IMG/VR virus record: IMGVR_UViG_3300037014_000036
Span: 1 to 43,463 of that record
Reading direction: 5' to 3' (one strand)
DNA: 43,463 nt
DNA from: a virus
A program made the position numbers and the translations under genes. This document shows positions 15,720 to 24,263 of this stretch, piece after piece. The first letter of the stretch is position 1. The number at the start of each line of letters is the position of its first letter. Under the pieces are notes generated by a model. That model had not been told where the DNA came from. It did not search any database and saw only the letters and a program-made list of their open reading frames with translations.

Positions 15720-16538
15720 TCACGTCGGCCAATAGGTTGTGCCGTCCGGTCGTTTGATGTGCCCCTGTACGCCCGCGTAATCCGCACTGAACTTCGCTAC
15801 CCCAGGGGACACGACGTACTCAGGCTTGTTCCTCTTGTTGCGAATGACATACTGCACGGGCAACTTTAATATCTGCGCCCACTTGATGTCCCAATACGTG
15901 GTTGCCGTGGCGTACAGCCAGAACTTGACGAAACTCCCCAGCGTCGGCAGCGCGGATACCGCGTTGAAGTGGTGCGTCCAGGTAATCCAGGCGTCCAACC
16001 CGTACCCTGCCACTCGATTCGGCCAACCACCCGATGCGTCGGTCCAGACTGGTTTGGCGGTGTTGCCTATCAGGCTCAGGCCCCAGCCTGTAATTCCCGA
16101 TACGGCAGTACCGTCGATGGCGATGCCCCGCTTCCTGGCACTGAACGCGCCCGGCGTGGCCGAACTGGTGGCGGTGTACGCGCCGGGAGTCAGCGAACCG
16201 TTGCCCAGAAAGTACAGGTGGTGGTAGATCGCATCGTCGCTACGCGGGCGACAGAAGATGTCCGCCCGGTCTATGATCGCCCCGCTGGTTGCGCTGCGCC
16301 AACCCTGGCCATCCCGGTCGGAACCCGTGAAGGTGAATAGTTCGCCCGGAAGTTTCGCGGGCGTATGACCGTAACCAGCCGCCGAACCCTGCCAATCGTA
16401 ATTCGTGTCGCCGCGCACCAGACCACCCCTGGCATTGTCACAGGCTATTGGATCATCCAGCCCGGCGCGGACGATCTCGAACTGCTCCAGGCAGGTCAAG
16501 CCGTCGATTGCCGCTCCGATGCCGGTAATGAGTCCCAT
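15720..16538 (-). CDS. Virion protein, LamG/lectin-like composition, unknown
   Basis: The start at 16538 has an AGGA site six bases upstream and gives 272 aa; an in-frame extension to 16607 overlaps the upstream gene. The protein opens MGLITGIGAAIDGLTCLEQF and is rich in Trp, Tyr, Gly and Thr, with WITWTHHFNAVSALPTLGSF and a VKFWLYATATTYWDIKW block typical of beta-sandwich surface proteins. This suggests a surface-exposed or carbohydrate-binding virion component. No family is certain. Confidence 0.7.
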   Translation of the reverse strand: MGLITGIGAAIDGLTCLEQFEIVRAGLDDPIACDNARGGLVRGDTNYDWQGSAAGYGHTPAKLPGELFTFTGSDRDGQGWRSATSGAIIDRADIFCRPRSDDAIYHHLYFLGNGSLTPGAYTATSSATPGAFSARKRGIAIDGTAVSGITGWGLSLIGNTAKPVWTDASGGWPNRVAGYGLDAWITWTHHFNAVSALPTLGSFVKFWLYATATTYWDIKWAQILKLPVQYVIRNKRNKPEYVVSPGVAKFSADYAGVQGHIKRPDGTTYWPT

Positions 16539-16546
16539 GATCCATC

Positions 16547-17047
16547 CTAAGCGGGTCCAGCTACAAGGTCCGTGTGCGGGAATGACATCCACACTTCGCC
16601 GGACCATACGGTGGCCCAGCCGGTTTCCGTCCGGGTCAACTCACGTTCGTTCAGCGTCTCGTCGTGTTCAGACAGCCCGCAATACTTGACGTACTTGGTG
16701 CGCCCGTTCCAACTCAACGCTTCCATCGTCGTTTCCCAATTCGCCAACGCCACGAAGATAACCCACGCCAACTCATCCAGCTTGTCCGAATCGGTGTCCC
16801 CCGTGGCAACCTTCACCCGAAAGATTTTCCGTATCTCTGAATCGGTATTCGTCCAATCCTTGACCGTAACCCCTTCCACCGGCTCGATGGTCACGCAAGG
16901 AAAGTCGGCATACTGAGAACCCCGCTTTGGCGCGTTAGCCAGCTTGATGCGATTGCCTACTGGCACCAACGCGGTAAATGCTGAGTTGGCCTCAAGTAGC
17001 GTCCACAAACTGTCCCGGACCTGTGCGATTGGATTTGTTACCGACAT
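16547..17047 (-). CDS. Neck/tail-completion-like virion protein (166 aa)
   Basis: This 166-aa alpha/beta protein starts VTNPIAQVRDSLWTLLEANS, then LVPVGNRIKLANAPKRGSQY, VTIEPVEGV, and ends in a strand-rich part (TGWATVWSGEVWMSF). The order short helix, strand pair, long helix and C-terminal sheet is the layout of tail-terminator or minor tail proteins of HK97/lambda type. This is a structural guess from sequence layout and position among neck genes. Confidence 0.65.
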   Translation of the reverse strand: MSVTNPIAQVRDSLWTLLEANSAFTALVPVGNRIKLANAPKRGSQYADFPCVTIEPVEGVTVKDWTNTDSEIRKIFRVKVATGDTDSDKLDELAWVIFVALANWETTMEALSWNGRTKYVKYCGLSEHDETLNERELTRTETGWATVWSGEVWMSFPHTDLVAGPA

Positions 17048-17052
17048 CGGCG

Positions 17053-17532
17053 TTACCCCGCATAGTCTTCGTCGATTACGGCCACCGCGAACACGCCGGT
17101 CCCCAATGTGCCACTACCTTCCGTTACCGTCACCACAACGGTCAACACGTCTTCCGCCGCAATGGTCGTGGTGCTGAGTACCCCATGCACCAATTCATAG
17201 GCTGTCTCTGTTGAGGTCAACGAAATGGCGGCACTCAACATGGTCGTGCCGTTGAGTTTTAGGTCCACGGCAATCGTACTGTTGCCGGTGCTTGGCGAGA
17301 CGATCCCCGCCGAAAACGACTTGACCGTTCCCGCCGTTCCACACCCGACATGCAGAACCTCCGTAGCATCATGGGCACCCGGACACGCTGCGTCCTGGCT
17401 GTAGGTGATCTGGTGGCTATGCCCCATATCCGACGCCAGGATGGCCGTGCCACCTTCGTTGAGGATGAATCCAGCGGCGCGTACGGACTCAGTGAAGTTC
17501 GCGCCGGTTGGCACGCGAATGGGAGTTGACAT
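17053..17532 (-). CDS. Beta-rich virion protein (159 aa)
   Basis: The protein is rich in Thr, Ser, Val, Ala and Gly, with long beta stretches (STIAVDLKLNGTTMLSAAIS, then LTSTETAYELVHGVL and a DVLTVVVTVTEGSG strand). An AGGAAGGA site precedes the ATG. The composition fits a head- or tail-decoration protein. No family name can be given. Confidence 0.7.
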   Translation of the reverse strand: MSTPIRVPTGANFTESVRAAGFILNEGGTAILASDMGHSHQITYSQDAACPGAHDATEVLHVGCGTAGTVKSFSAGIVSPSTGNSTIAVDLKLNGTTMLSAAISLTSTETAYELVHGVLSTTTIAAEDVLTVVVTVTEGSGTLGTGVFAVAVIDEDYAG

Positions 17533-17547
17533 GGTTTTGTATCCTTC

Positions 17548-17931
17548 CTATATGGCATCCAAGCGGAGTCCGCCTGACTTGATGCGTGCGATGGTTGCGT
17601 TGTATTCGTTCCGGTGGCCGGTAAGTGAATCTTCCGGTGCGCCCTTGTCGTCGTAGCTGTCTTGGCCTCGGGCGGCCTTCAACCAGATTCCAGCCCGGAT
17701 GTTGGCAAGGTGGGCGATTACCGTTGGCGTGGCCGCCGCCGACGTGACAAACGGCTTTCGGTAGTGCGTATCCCGCAACAGGGCGTCGATCTCCGCGTCG
17801 GCAAACGCGATAGCCGCGGCCTTGCGGGCGGCAATCTTCACTGCACTGCCGTCGTTATCCACGTCACTCCACGCGGTAACAGTGGTCGCGCCAAACTCAG
17901 CGTCAATTCCGGCAGTCGTGCCATAGGCCAT
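17548..17931 (-). CDS. Head-tail connector-like protein (127 aa)
   Basis: Starting at the ATG 17931, the 127-aa product opens MAYGTTAGIDAEFGATTVTA and has helices such as ADAEIDALLRDTHYRKPF and a C-terminal YNATIARIKSGGLRLD. This is similar in layout to DUF1320/gp36-type connector proteins that start with MAYxTxxDI. The upstream gene stops three bases before. The stop is TAG. Confidence 0.65.
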   Translation of the reverse strand: MAYGTTAGIDAEFGATTVTAWSDVDNDGSAVKIAARKAAAIAFADAEIDALLRDTHYRKPFVTSAAATPTVIAHLANIRAGIWLKAARGQDSYDDKGAPEDSLTGHRNEYNATIARIKSGGLRLDAI

Positions 17932-17933
17932 GA

Positions 17934-19178
17934 TTACACTCCCCAAAGACTCGTTGCCATCTCATTGCTGTGCGGCCAACCTTGATCGAAACGTCCTTGC
18001 GACGGGTCGTATCGTGTCGGGTAGCTGGCGGCCATTGCCTCTCGCATCGCCTTCTCGGCCACATTGATAAACTGATTGCCGAGAGAGTTACCCTTGGCAT
18101 CACAGATATTGCGATTTAGGGCTAAGTGCATCTCCATGTACCGCAGGAAGGCGTTCTGGGCACACGTCTCGATGTCGATAGGATCGGTCACAACGTACTT
18201 GCGGCCGGTTGCACCCGTCGTCACGTTGCTTGCCAGGGCCATTGCGAGGGTCGTCGTGACTGAATGAATCCGATGCTGCTCGGCATAGCGATACAGTCCG
18301 AAGCGGCCCGTGGGAACATTGGTGCCATCCCGCCCTATCAGCAGCATGGCCCCCGCCATATCCGTCTCGAAAGCCGTGCCGCTGCCAACCACGGCGGTAC
18401 TGGCGGTTGTGACGGTGATTGTCCCCTTCATATCGGCGTCGTCCCGGCCCGTGTACTGCAATTCCCTTGGCCGTCGCTGGTAGGTGAAGTCCAATGGTTC
18501 GCTGGCCGGCGCGAAGGGCCACGGATAGATCGCCTTCTCGGCAGGTCTATTTGGCCGTTCACCAATGGCGTAGTATTGAATTGGCCCGGTCGAACTGTAG
18601 TTACGTTGGTAGGCGGTCATTTCCGCCATGCCGATCTGTTGGCCGTAGGCCCAGGAGTTCCGCCCCATCGGGCCTGTGAAGTTGACAAAATCACTTGGCA
18701 GCGGGTAATAGCGGCAAAACAAGCTGTAGGTCGTACCCGCTGCCAAGTCGGCTCCGGGGTTCAGCGTGGCGTCTAAGATGATGTTGGTCGTATCGACGTA
18801 GGTTTCCACTTCACAGAGGGTATCATTCAATTTCAGCGTGGCATCCGTCACCCACGACGGCCACGTTGCGCCCGCGAGGGTCAGCGTGCGCGTAGCGTGC
18901 GTGTAGGTCACGGTCCCCGTGGCTTGTGCGGCGTGCAGATGAATCCTGCCCGGCTTCTCCAAGGAAGACCAGTTGTAGCCGTTAATGATGTCCAGGTAGG
19001 CTGATTGCACGGCATGGCGCACCGCTTCCTGAGACGCTTCGTTGCCGTGCCCCAGCAGAAAATTAACGCCCAGGTCTATCGCGTCGGCATAGGTGAGAAT
19101 ACCGTGGCCGCCGGATCGTGCCGTGCCAAGTGCCGCAGGAGTTGCCAGGGAACCTTCGTTAATCGTATGGGTGGCCAT
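17934..19178 (-). CDS. Tail-tube/adaptor-like virion protein (414 aa)
   Basis: This 414-aa protein has an N-terminal helical part (EASQEAVRHAVQSAYLDIIN, then GYNWSSLEK) followed by repeated short beta segments and a C-terminal helical part (AQNAFLRYMEMHLALNRN). That is the layout of podovirus tail tubular protein A or adaptor proteins that sit under the portal. An inserted beta segment (GTITVTTASTAVVGSGTAFE) looks like the small Ig-like insertions common in such proteins. Its position after portal and capsid genes supports a connector role. Confidence 0.65.
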   Translation of the reverse strand: MATHTINEGSLATPAALGTARSGGHGILTYADAIDLGVNFLLGHGNEASQEAVRHAVQSAYLDIINGYNWSSLEKPGRIHLHAAQATGTVTYTHATRTLTLAGATWPSWVTDATLKLNDTLCEVETYVDTTNIILDATLNPGADLAAGTTYSLFCRYYPLPSDFVNFTGPMGRNSWAYGQQIGMAEMTAYQRNYSSTGPIQYYAIGERPNRPAEKAIYPWPFAPASEPLDFTYQRRPRELQYTGRDDADMKGTITVTTASTAVVGSGTAFETDMAGAMLLIGRDGTNVPTGRFGLYRYAEQHRIHSVTTTLAMALASNVTTGATGRKYVVTDPIDIETCAQNAFLRYMEMHLALNRNICDAKGNSLGNQFINVAEKAMREAMAASYPTRYDPSQGRFDQGWPHSNEMATSLWGV

Positions 19179-19182
19179 TTTG

Positions 19183-19866
19183 CTAATCCTTCAACGAAGT
19201 GTCCCACGGCAATCGTACCGAAATCTCAGCCCGCGTAATCGGTTCGACGGTTGGGGTTCTGCGCCGGGCAAGGTCCAGCATGGTCTTGCGCTCCGTGCCG
19301 ACGTGGATTATTCTGCGCAAGTCCGTCCCCGCGACGATGCCGCCGATTACCCGGTCGATCAGCGGGGCAATCACGTCCACGTAATCCGCCGAGGTCCACA
19401 TATCCTCGACCGCCTTTGCGTGTTTCCACGGCGAGGGCTTGAAACTCGTGCGGATGATGCGGTGACGTTTGTAGCCTTGGGCATACACCTCTCCCAACAA
19501 CTTGGTTGTCGCGTACCAGTTGACGGGATGGGGAATATCGGTCGGCTCGTACCCGCCCCGTTGACCATCGAACACATAATCGGTACTCAGGTAGACAAAC
19601 TCCGCGTCGATGGCTTTCGCAATGGCAACCATATTCTGCGTTCCGACGGCGTTCACGCGGTAGCATTGTTCCCACTCGCTTTCGGCCTTCCCGACATTGG
19701 TGTAGGCGGCACAATGGACGATGCACTTAGGCATCGCCGTCATTACGGTTTCCATGATCCCGTTAGGGCTGGTAACGTCCAAGTCGCATGAGGCAGGTGC
19801 GTAATACTCCCGGCGCTTTCGCAACTCCGTACCCAACAATCCGCTTCCACCCGTCAAGAGGATCAT
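19183..19866 (-). CDS. rmlD: dTDP-4-dehydrorhamnose reductase-like (RmlD family)
   Basis: This 227-aa SDR enzyme shows the nucleotide motif TGGSGLLG at the N terminus, VHCAAYTNVGKAE, STDYVFDGQRGG and YATTKLLGE (Tyr-x3-Lys), all matching RmlD. It is shorter than typical RmlD (about 280-300 aa), mainly in the C-terminal substrate domain, so specificity is uncertain. RmlD reduces dTDP-4-keto-rhamnose to dTDP-rhamnose. The ATG at 19866 overlaps the stop of the preceding gene (ATGA). RmlA and RmlC are not seen, so the host would supply them or the substrate differs. Confidence 0.85.
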   Translation of the reverse strand: MILLTGGSGLLGTELRKRREYYAPASCDLDVTSPNGIMETVMTAMPKCIVHCAAYTNVGKAESEWEQCYRVNAVGTQNMVAIAKAIDAEFVYLSTDYVFDGQRGGYEPTDIPHPVNWYATTKLLGEVYAQGYKRHRIIRTSFKPSPWKHAKAVEDMWTSADYVDVIAPLIDRVIGGIVAGTDLRRIIHVGTERKTMLDLARRRTPTVEPITRAEISVRLPWDTSLKD

Positions 19867-20216
19867 TGCGGTTCCACCACGTAGACGAGGAACCCACTGG
19901 ATGCGCAGGTTCCGTTCTTGCCTTTTATTTGCAAGGCGGCACCCGTTTCGGTGCAGAACCATCCGAACGGATTGTAAGGCGCAACGATGGTTCCCGCCGC
20001 ACCGCACGACAGGCCGTTCGCGCCTGTCAATTCCACGGCATCTTCACCGGCTACCTTGGATTGCAGTTGGATGACTACCGCCGTATTGGTGTTCAGCACG
20101 AAGCCGAGAACGTGAATCTTCGCCCCCACCACGGCGGCAATCAGTTCCACGGCATCCCACTCGACGCCGCTGATTTGGGCGTGTCTTACGCCGTAGGTTT
20201 GGTCTAGCGCAGCCAT
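19863..20216 (-). CDS. Small virion/decoration-like protein (117 aa)
   Basis: The 117-aa product is beta-rich (HVLGFVLNTNTAVVIQLQSK, later APYNPFGWFCTETGAALQIK). The PYNP-x-GWF followed by a strand and a terminal VYVVE resembles a small virion protein seen beside capsid or tail genes in many phages (memory-based). It directly precedes and overlaps rmlD by 4 bases. Confidence 0.65.
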   Translation of the reverse strand: MAALDQTYGVRHAQISGVEWDAVELIAAVVGAKIHVLGFVLNTNTAVVIQLQSKVAGEDAVELTGANGLSCGAAGTIVAPYNPFGWFCTETGAALQIKGKNGTCASSGFLVYVVEPQ

Positions 20217-20259
20217 AAAAGGCTCCTTTGTGTTTGTAGGTTGTTAGTTACGGCTGCGG

Positions 20260-21480
20260 TTACTTCGCTTGTTTCCACCAGTTCGTACCATCGCAGATCA
20301 GGTCCAGAGCGCTGCCCACTGCATCGGCGGTTGCCAAGACGGCAGAAGTGGCGGACGCAATGCTCTCCCCGGCGTTGCCGAGCAACCCAGCGGTCGAGCC
20401 AAGGTTAATGACGTTGCACGCCTTTCCGACTGCCACGGCCGGCATCTTGAAGTAGTTTTTGGCGGCGTCACTTACGGAAATCAGATTCACCGGCGCACCA
20501 AGAGTCGTCGCCAAGCTGGCTGTAGCGGCACTTCCACCAACTTGCAGAATGGCAGGGGCCACAATCCCCGGTGCGCCCGTATTGACCAACCCACCCGTTC
20601 CGACATTCAACGACACAGCCGTCTGTGCCGTAGCCGTCAGATTGGTGATGTTCGCGGCTGCGCCCGTGATAGACGACGCACTCATTACGCTACTGACAGT
20701 GATGTTTGTACCAAAAACCGCGTTTGCAGCGCTGAAAGCAGTGATGTTCCCAGCGGCACCCGTGATAGACGACGCACTCAACACGCTGCGGACAGTCATG
20801 TTCGTGCTGATAACGGCACTACCGGCTGTGAAAGCGTCGGCAACAAGGTTCTTGTCTACAGCACCCCGTTGGTGCCAGTCGGTTCCGTCGCAAACTAAGT
20901 CGAGGGCAGCACCAGGAGCCTTGGCTGTGGCGAGTGCCGTGCTGGTGGCACCGGCAATACTCACACCAGACGTGTTGCCAATGAGTCCAACAGTTGATCC
21001 ACCGACGTTGACGACGTTGCACATCAGACCAACCGATGCCACCGGGAGCCGGAAGTAGTTACTGACTGCCGTCCCAACACTGATGAGGTTCACGGGCCGG
21101 GAAAGCGACACCGCTGAACTGAAGGCAGAAGCGGCACTGGCACATCCAGAAGTAGCACCCGACGCAATCACACTGCCCGCAAGCACCGCTCCACCCGTGC
21201 CGACGTTCAAGGCCGCAGCCGTGAGTCCCGTGTCGACGCTCAGGTTCGATAACGTGGCGGCATTGATCGTGGCCGAACTAATCGTACCGATCTCCTTGTT
21301 CGCACCCAGCACCAGCGCCTTGCTGGACGCCGCCGTGCCCGCCGTCACGCCGTCGATAAATGCGAGTTCCGCAGCAGCGAGAACGTCGATTGCATCGAGC
21401 ATGTCGATCAATTCCGTCGCCCCCGCGCTATCGGGAACGCAGCCCCGCAGGGCGGTATCAAGCGCTTGTGAAATAGCCAT
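20260..21480 (-). CDS. Repetitive fibre-like virion protein A (406 aa)
   Basis: The 406-aa protein opens MAISQALDTALRGCVPDSAG, the same start as its paralogue at 22950, and then consists of Ala/Ser/Thr/Val-rich repeats (SASSITGAA units). It contains two copies of a 75-residue module with CNVVNVG or CNVINLG, then GN-x-x-(E/V)SIA and ALDL(V/I)CDGT(D/N)W. The C-terminal LDLICDGTNWWK resembles the ends of phage fibre or head-fibre proteins. A trimeric fibre or decoration function is likely. The first module is internal, which suggests duplication. Confidence 0.75.
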   Translation of the reverse strand: MAISQALDTALRGCVPDSAGATELIDMLDAIDVLAAAELAFIDGVTAGTAASSKALVLGANKEIGTISSATINAATLSNLSVDTGLTAAALNVGTGGAVLAGSVIASGATSGCASAASAFSSAVSLSRPVNLISVGTAVSNYFRLPVASVGLMCNVVNVGGSTVGLIGNTSGVSIAGATSTALATAKAPGAALDLVCDGTDWHQRGAVDKNLVADAFTAGSAVISTNMTVRSVLSASSITGAAGNITAFSAANAVFGTNITVSSVMSASSITGAAANITNLTATAQTAVSLNVGTGGLVNTGAPGIVAPAILQVGGSAATASLATTLGAPVNLISVSDAAKNYFKMPAVAVGKACNVINLGSTAGLLGNAGESIASATSAVLATADAVGSALDLICDGTNWWKQAK

Positions 21481-21510
21481 AGTAACAATCTCCCTGAAAA
21501 AAAGTGTTCG

Positions 21511-22095
21511 TTATCGCGGCGTGGCCACGATCCCTTGTGGTGTCATGGTAAATTGAGGCGTGCCGTTCGGTTTCATGGCCAATGCGTTCAGGCCGTATGT
21601 GTTGTCACTGACTACAGAGGCTACGACGAATCCTGCCTCTGTGAGTTGCTTCCTCAAGGTCGCCTGAGAAAAGCCCGTCTTGTGTTGGTAGAAGGCATTG
21701 CCGGCAGCAACATATTTCCGATGTCCCCACAGGATGTCGGCCCCGGCAATCAGACCCGCTGGTGAGTCGTACAGCACGGTATCCAAGTCGCCGGTAGCGA
21801 TGGCCGACGCTACCGCTTGCGCGTCGGGAACCGCCAGCACGAGACTTCCACCCGGCTTCAATACCCGGAAGAACTCTTTGAGTGCGATAGGAACTTCGTG
21901 CGCGTACAGGTGTTCCAAGTTGTGTGAAGAGTAGACGCCATCCACCGATCCGGCCGTCATAGGAATCTCGGTTATCGACGCCTCGATGTCCGGCTTCACG
22001 TTCGGGTCGATGTCCAGGCGCACCTCAGTCCAGCCTTCCTTAGAAAAGGGGGTAGTCCCGGCAGGTCCGCATCCGACGTTCAAGAGCGTTTTCAT
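21511..22095 (-). CDS. Class I SAM-dependent methyltransferase
   Basis: The 194-aa product begins MKTLLNVGCGPAG, a canonical SAM-binding motif I, followed by VRLDIDP, GVYSSHNLEHL and a post-motif LKEFFRVLKPGGSLVLAVPD. This is the Methyltransf_11 layout. The ATG at 22095 overlaps the glycosyltransferase stop (ATGA), so the two are coupled. The pair may modify a glycan or small molecule; the acceptor is unknown. Confidence 0.88.
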   Translation of the reverse strand: MKTLLNVGCGPAGTTPFSKEGWTEVRLDIDPNVKPDIEASITEIPMTAGSVDGVYSSHNLEHLYAHEVPIALKEFFRVLKPGGSLVLAVPDAQAVASAIATGDLDTVLYDSPAGLIAGADILWGHRKYVAAGNAFYQHKTGFSQATLRKQLTEAGFVVASVVSDNTYGLNALAMKPNGTPQFTMTPQGIVATPR

Positions 22096-22940
22096 ACCTT
22101 CACCAACCCTTTCTCGATGGCCCGTTTCATGGGAATCGAATCCGTACCCAGCGTGTAGCGACGGCCGTTTTGGTGGTCGATGTGGTCGCAAAGGATGGAC
22201 GTGTCCACCATGATCTTCCACTTGGTTTCGTCAGTCAGCCGCTTGGTGAACCAGAGGTCTTCCGTCATCCGCATCTCACACCAGTTCAGGCCGATCTTCA
22301 CCGTGTCGTCAACCGTTCGGAACCAGGGATTCTCGGGCGTCTGCGGCAACTCATCGAACATCGAAAGCCGCAACAACGCGCATCCCATCGGTATCCCCAC
22401 GATGCCGTCCTTGAGCATGTCGCCCAGGGTGAAGTCGTAGAACACGCCTTCGTTCCAACCCTTCCAAATCAGCGGATGGGGCGGGATGCTCTTCATGCAG
22501 TACAGACCCGACGCAATCCCGTAGTCGGGGTTGTTGTCGAGATGGTACGCCAGCTTGATGAGGGCATCGGCGGGTAGGATCGTGTCCCAATCGTTGAAGA
22601 AGATATACTTCAAGCCCGCCCCCTTTGCCGCGTTGACGGCGGCGCAGCGGGCTACCCCGACTTCCATTCCGTCGGCGAAGACCTCGATCCAGTTGTGACC
22701 GGGCGGGCAACAGAGGTTCTTGCGGGCACGCTGCCACTCAGGAGTAATCAGTCCAAGGTGCTGGTCTCCGTTGACGGGTGGCTTTACCGCATCCTCTAAC
22801 AGCTTCAGACACGCAGGGACGTTAAACGCCGTGGCCGAAAGCTGCTGGATAGCCGCTTTGACATTTTCCTGCCCGATGGCCACTGTATCGACAGGGACCA
22901 TCGGGATCGGCGTACATACTCCAATCGACCACTGACGCAT
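22092..22940 (-). CDS. GT-A-type glycosyltransferase
   Basis: This 282-aa protein has the GT-A layout: VARCAAVNAAKGAGLKYIFF followed by the DxD-like NDWDT (about residues 116-120), then ALIKLAYHLDNNPDYGIASG. The C-terminal half contains a helical part and a conserved-looking ENPWFRTVDDTV, then MTEDLWFTKRL. The donor sugar cannot be told. It lies between the two fibre-like paralogues and is coupled to the methyltransferase. Confidence 0.8.
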   Translation of the reverse strand: MRQWSIGVCTPIPMVPVDTVAIGQENVKAAIQQLSATAFNVPACLKLLEDAVKPPVNGDQHLGLITPEWQRARKNLCCPPGHNWIEVFADGMEVGVARCAAVNAAKGAGLKYIFFNDWDTILPADALIKLAYHLDNNPDYGIASGLYCMKSIPPHPLIWKGWNEGVFYDFTLGDMLKDGIVGIPMGCALLRLSMFDELPQTPENPWFRTVDDTVKIGLNWCEMRMTEDLWFTKRLTDETKWKIMVDTSILCDHIDHQNGRRYTLGTDSIPMKRAIEKGLVKV

Positions 22941-22949
22941 GGCGTTCTC

Positions 22950-23783
22950 CTACACTGCCCGCTTCCACCAGTTAGTACCATCGCACACCAGATCAATCGC
23001 GCTTCCCGTCGCCGACATCGAAGCCAGAGAAGCAACAGTAGCGTTGGCAAGACTCTCGCCGGCGTTGCCGATCAAACAAGCGGCCGAGCCGAGGTTGATG
23101 ACATTGCAAGCCATCAGACCACCCGCCGGTGCCGGGAGCTTGAAGTATTTGCTATCGCTCGTACCAAGACTGAGCAAACAGATAGGTGACGACAACAATA
23201 CGGCTTGAGAGGCAACAGAGCCAGTCCCGCCCGAGATATACTTGCTTGCCAGAACCAACGGGCCGACGGCGCAGTTGATGCCGTTCGTACCCGCCGTCGC
23301 CCCGAGTGCGGTTATTCCAGTCGAGCAATCGAGCGACTTGAACACGCCCGTCAAGGCCGTGACGTTGCTGGCGAGCGTCATATTGGTTCCCTTCAAGGCA
23401 GGGAAGTTTCCCGTCGGGCACGTCATGGACGTAGAACAGTCAATCGCCTTGAATGTTCCCGTCAACGCACTCATACCATTCGAACAGTCGAGTGACTTGA
23501 ACACGCCCGTCAAAGCGGTGATGTTGGAGGCGAGAACTGCATTGGTCGCCGACAAAGCGGGTACATAACCTGATGCCGCGCTAACCGTGGTTGCGTTGAC
23601 CGACTTCATAACCGCCGTGCTGCCAACCGTCAGTCCCGTTGCGACGACCAGATTGGTGATGCTTGCGGCGGCATAGGTGTCCGTCGCCAGATTGGCGTTG
23701 CAGCGGTCAATCAGTTCTATCGCCCCGGCCGCGCTGTGGATCGACCCCCGGATTGCATTTTCGAGTTCTTGCGAAATAGCCAT
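22950..23783 (-). CDS. Repetitive fibre-like virion protein B (277 aa)
   Basis: The start at 23783 has an AGGAGA site and matches the N terminus of its paralogue (MAISQELENAIRGSI). The middle holds short repeats (LTGVFKSLDCS units, three or more), the end a single 75-residue module with CNVINLGSAACLIGNAGESL and IDLVCDGTNWWK. It is shorter than protein A but shares both ends. A fibre or capsid decoration role is likely. Confidence 0.75.
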   Translation of the reverse strand: MAISQELENAIRGSIHSAAGAIELIDRCNANLATDTYAAASITNLVVATGLTVGSTAVMKSVNATTVSAASGYVPALSATNAVLASNITALTGVFKSLDCSNGMSALTGTFKAIDCSTSMTCPTGNFPALKGTNMTLASNVTALTGVFKSLDCSTGITALGATAGTNGINCAVGPLVLASKYISGGTGSVASQAVLLSSPICLLSLGTSDSKYFKLPAPAGGLMACNVINLGSAACLIGNAGESLANATVASLASMSATGSAIDLVCDGTNWWKRAV

Positions 23784-23809
23784 GAACACTCTCCTTGTGA
23801 AACGACAGT

Positions 23810-24259
23810 TTACGTTGCGCCCACCGCCCGCCTCTTGGGAGGCGACTCAGACGGCGGGGCCTTGATTGTTACGCCCCGGCCTTCACAGCCGATACCACGC
23901 TTCTTACACACACGCCTCAGACTGCCTACCGGGTCGCTGGCAGGCAGAAACGCCTCGGGGTCGCCCTTGCACTTCGCAATGCAAGGCTCGTAAATGTCGC
24001 TCGCACTCGGGGTATATCCTTGACTCTTAGCTGCGTCCGTGACGCGCTTGACTTCCGCTTCGTCGCCTTGAAACTGATCCAACAGCGTGCCCTTGCCGCG
24101 CACAAACGTGGCGTCAGTTCGGATCGCAGGCGCACCGATGATCCGGTCCAATGCACGATGTCCGCACTCCGGGCAGGTATGCAGCGATTGATCCTTCATC
24201 TTCTGGAAAGCCTCGAAGGCGTGGCCGCATAACGTGCAGGAGTAGTCATACAAAGGCAC
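23810..24259 (-). CDS. FmdB-type zinc ribbon protein
   Basis: The first 40 residues form an FmdB-type zinc ribbon: MPLYDYSCTLCGHAFEAFQK, then CPECGH. Two further Cys pairs (CIAKC near residue 93, CKKRGIGCEG near 118) could bind another metal or iron. The tail is Pro/Lys/Arg-rich. Such proteins occur beside portal genes in some phages; function is unknown. It starts 4 bases after the portal stop. Confidence 0.85.
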   Translation of the reverse strand: MPLYDYSCTLCGHAFEAFQKMKDQSLHTCPECGHRALDRIIGAPAIRTDATFVRGKGTLLDQFQGDEAEVKRVTDAAKSQGYTPSASDIYEPCIAKCKGDPEAFLPASDPVGSLRRVCKKRGIGCEGRGVTIKAPPSESPPKRRAVGAT

Positions 24260-24263
24260 TGTA

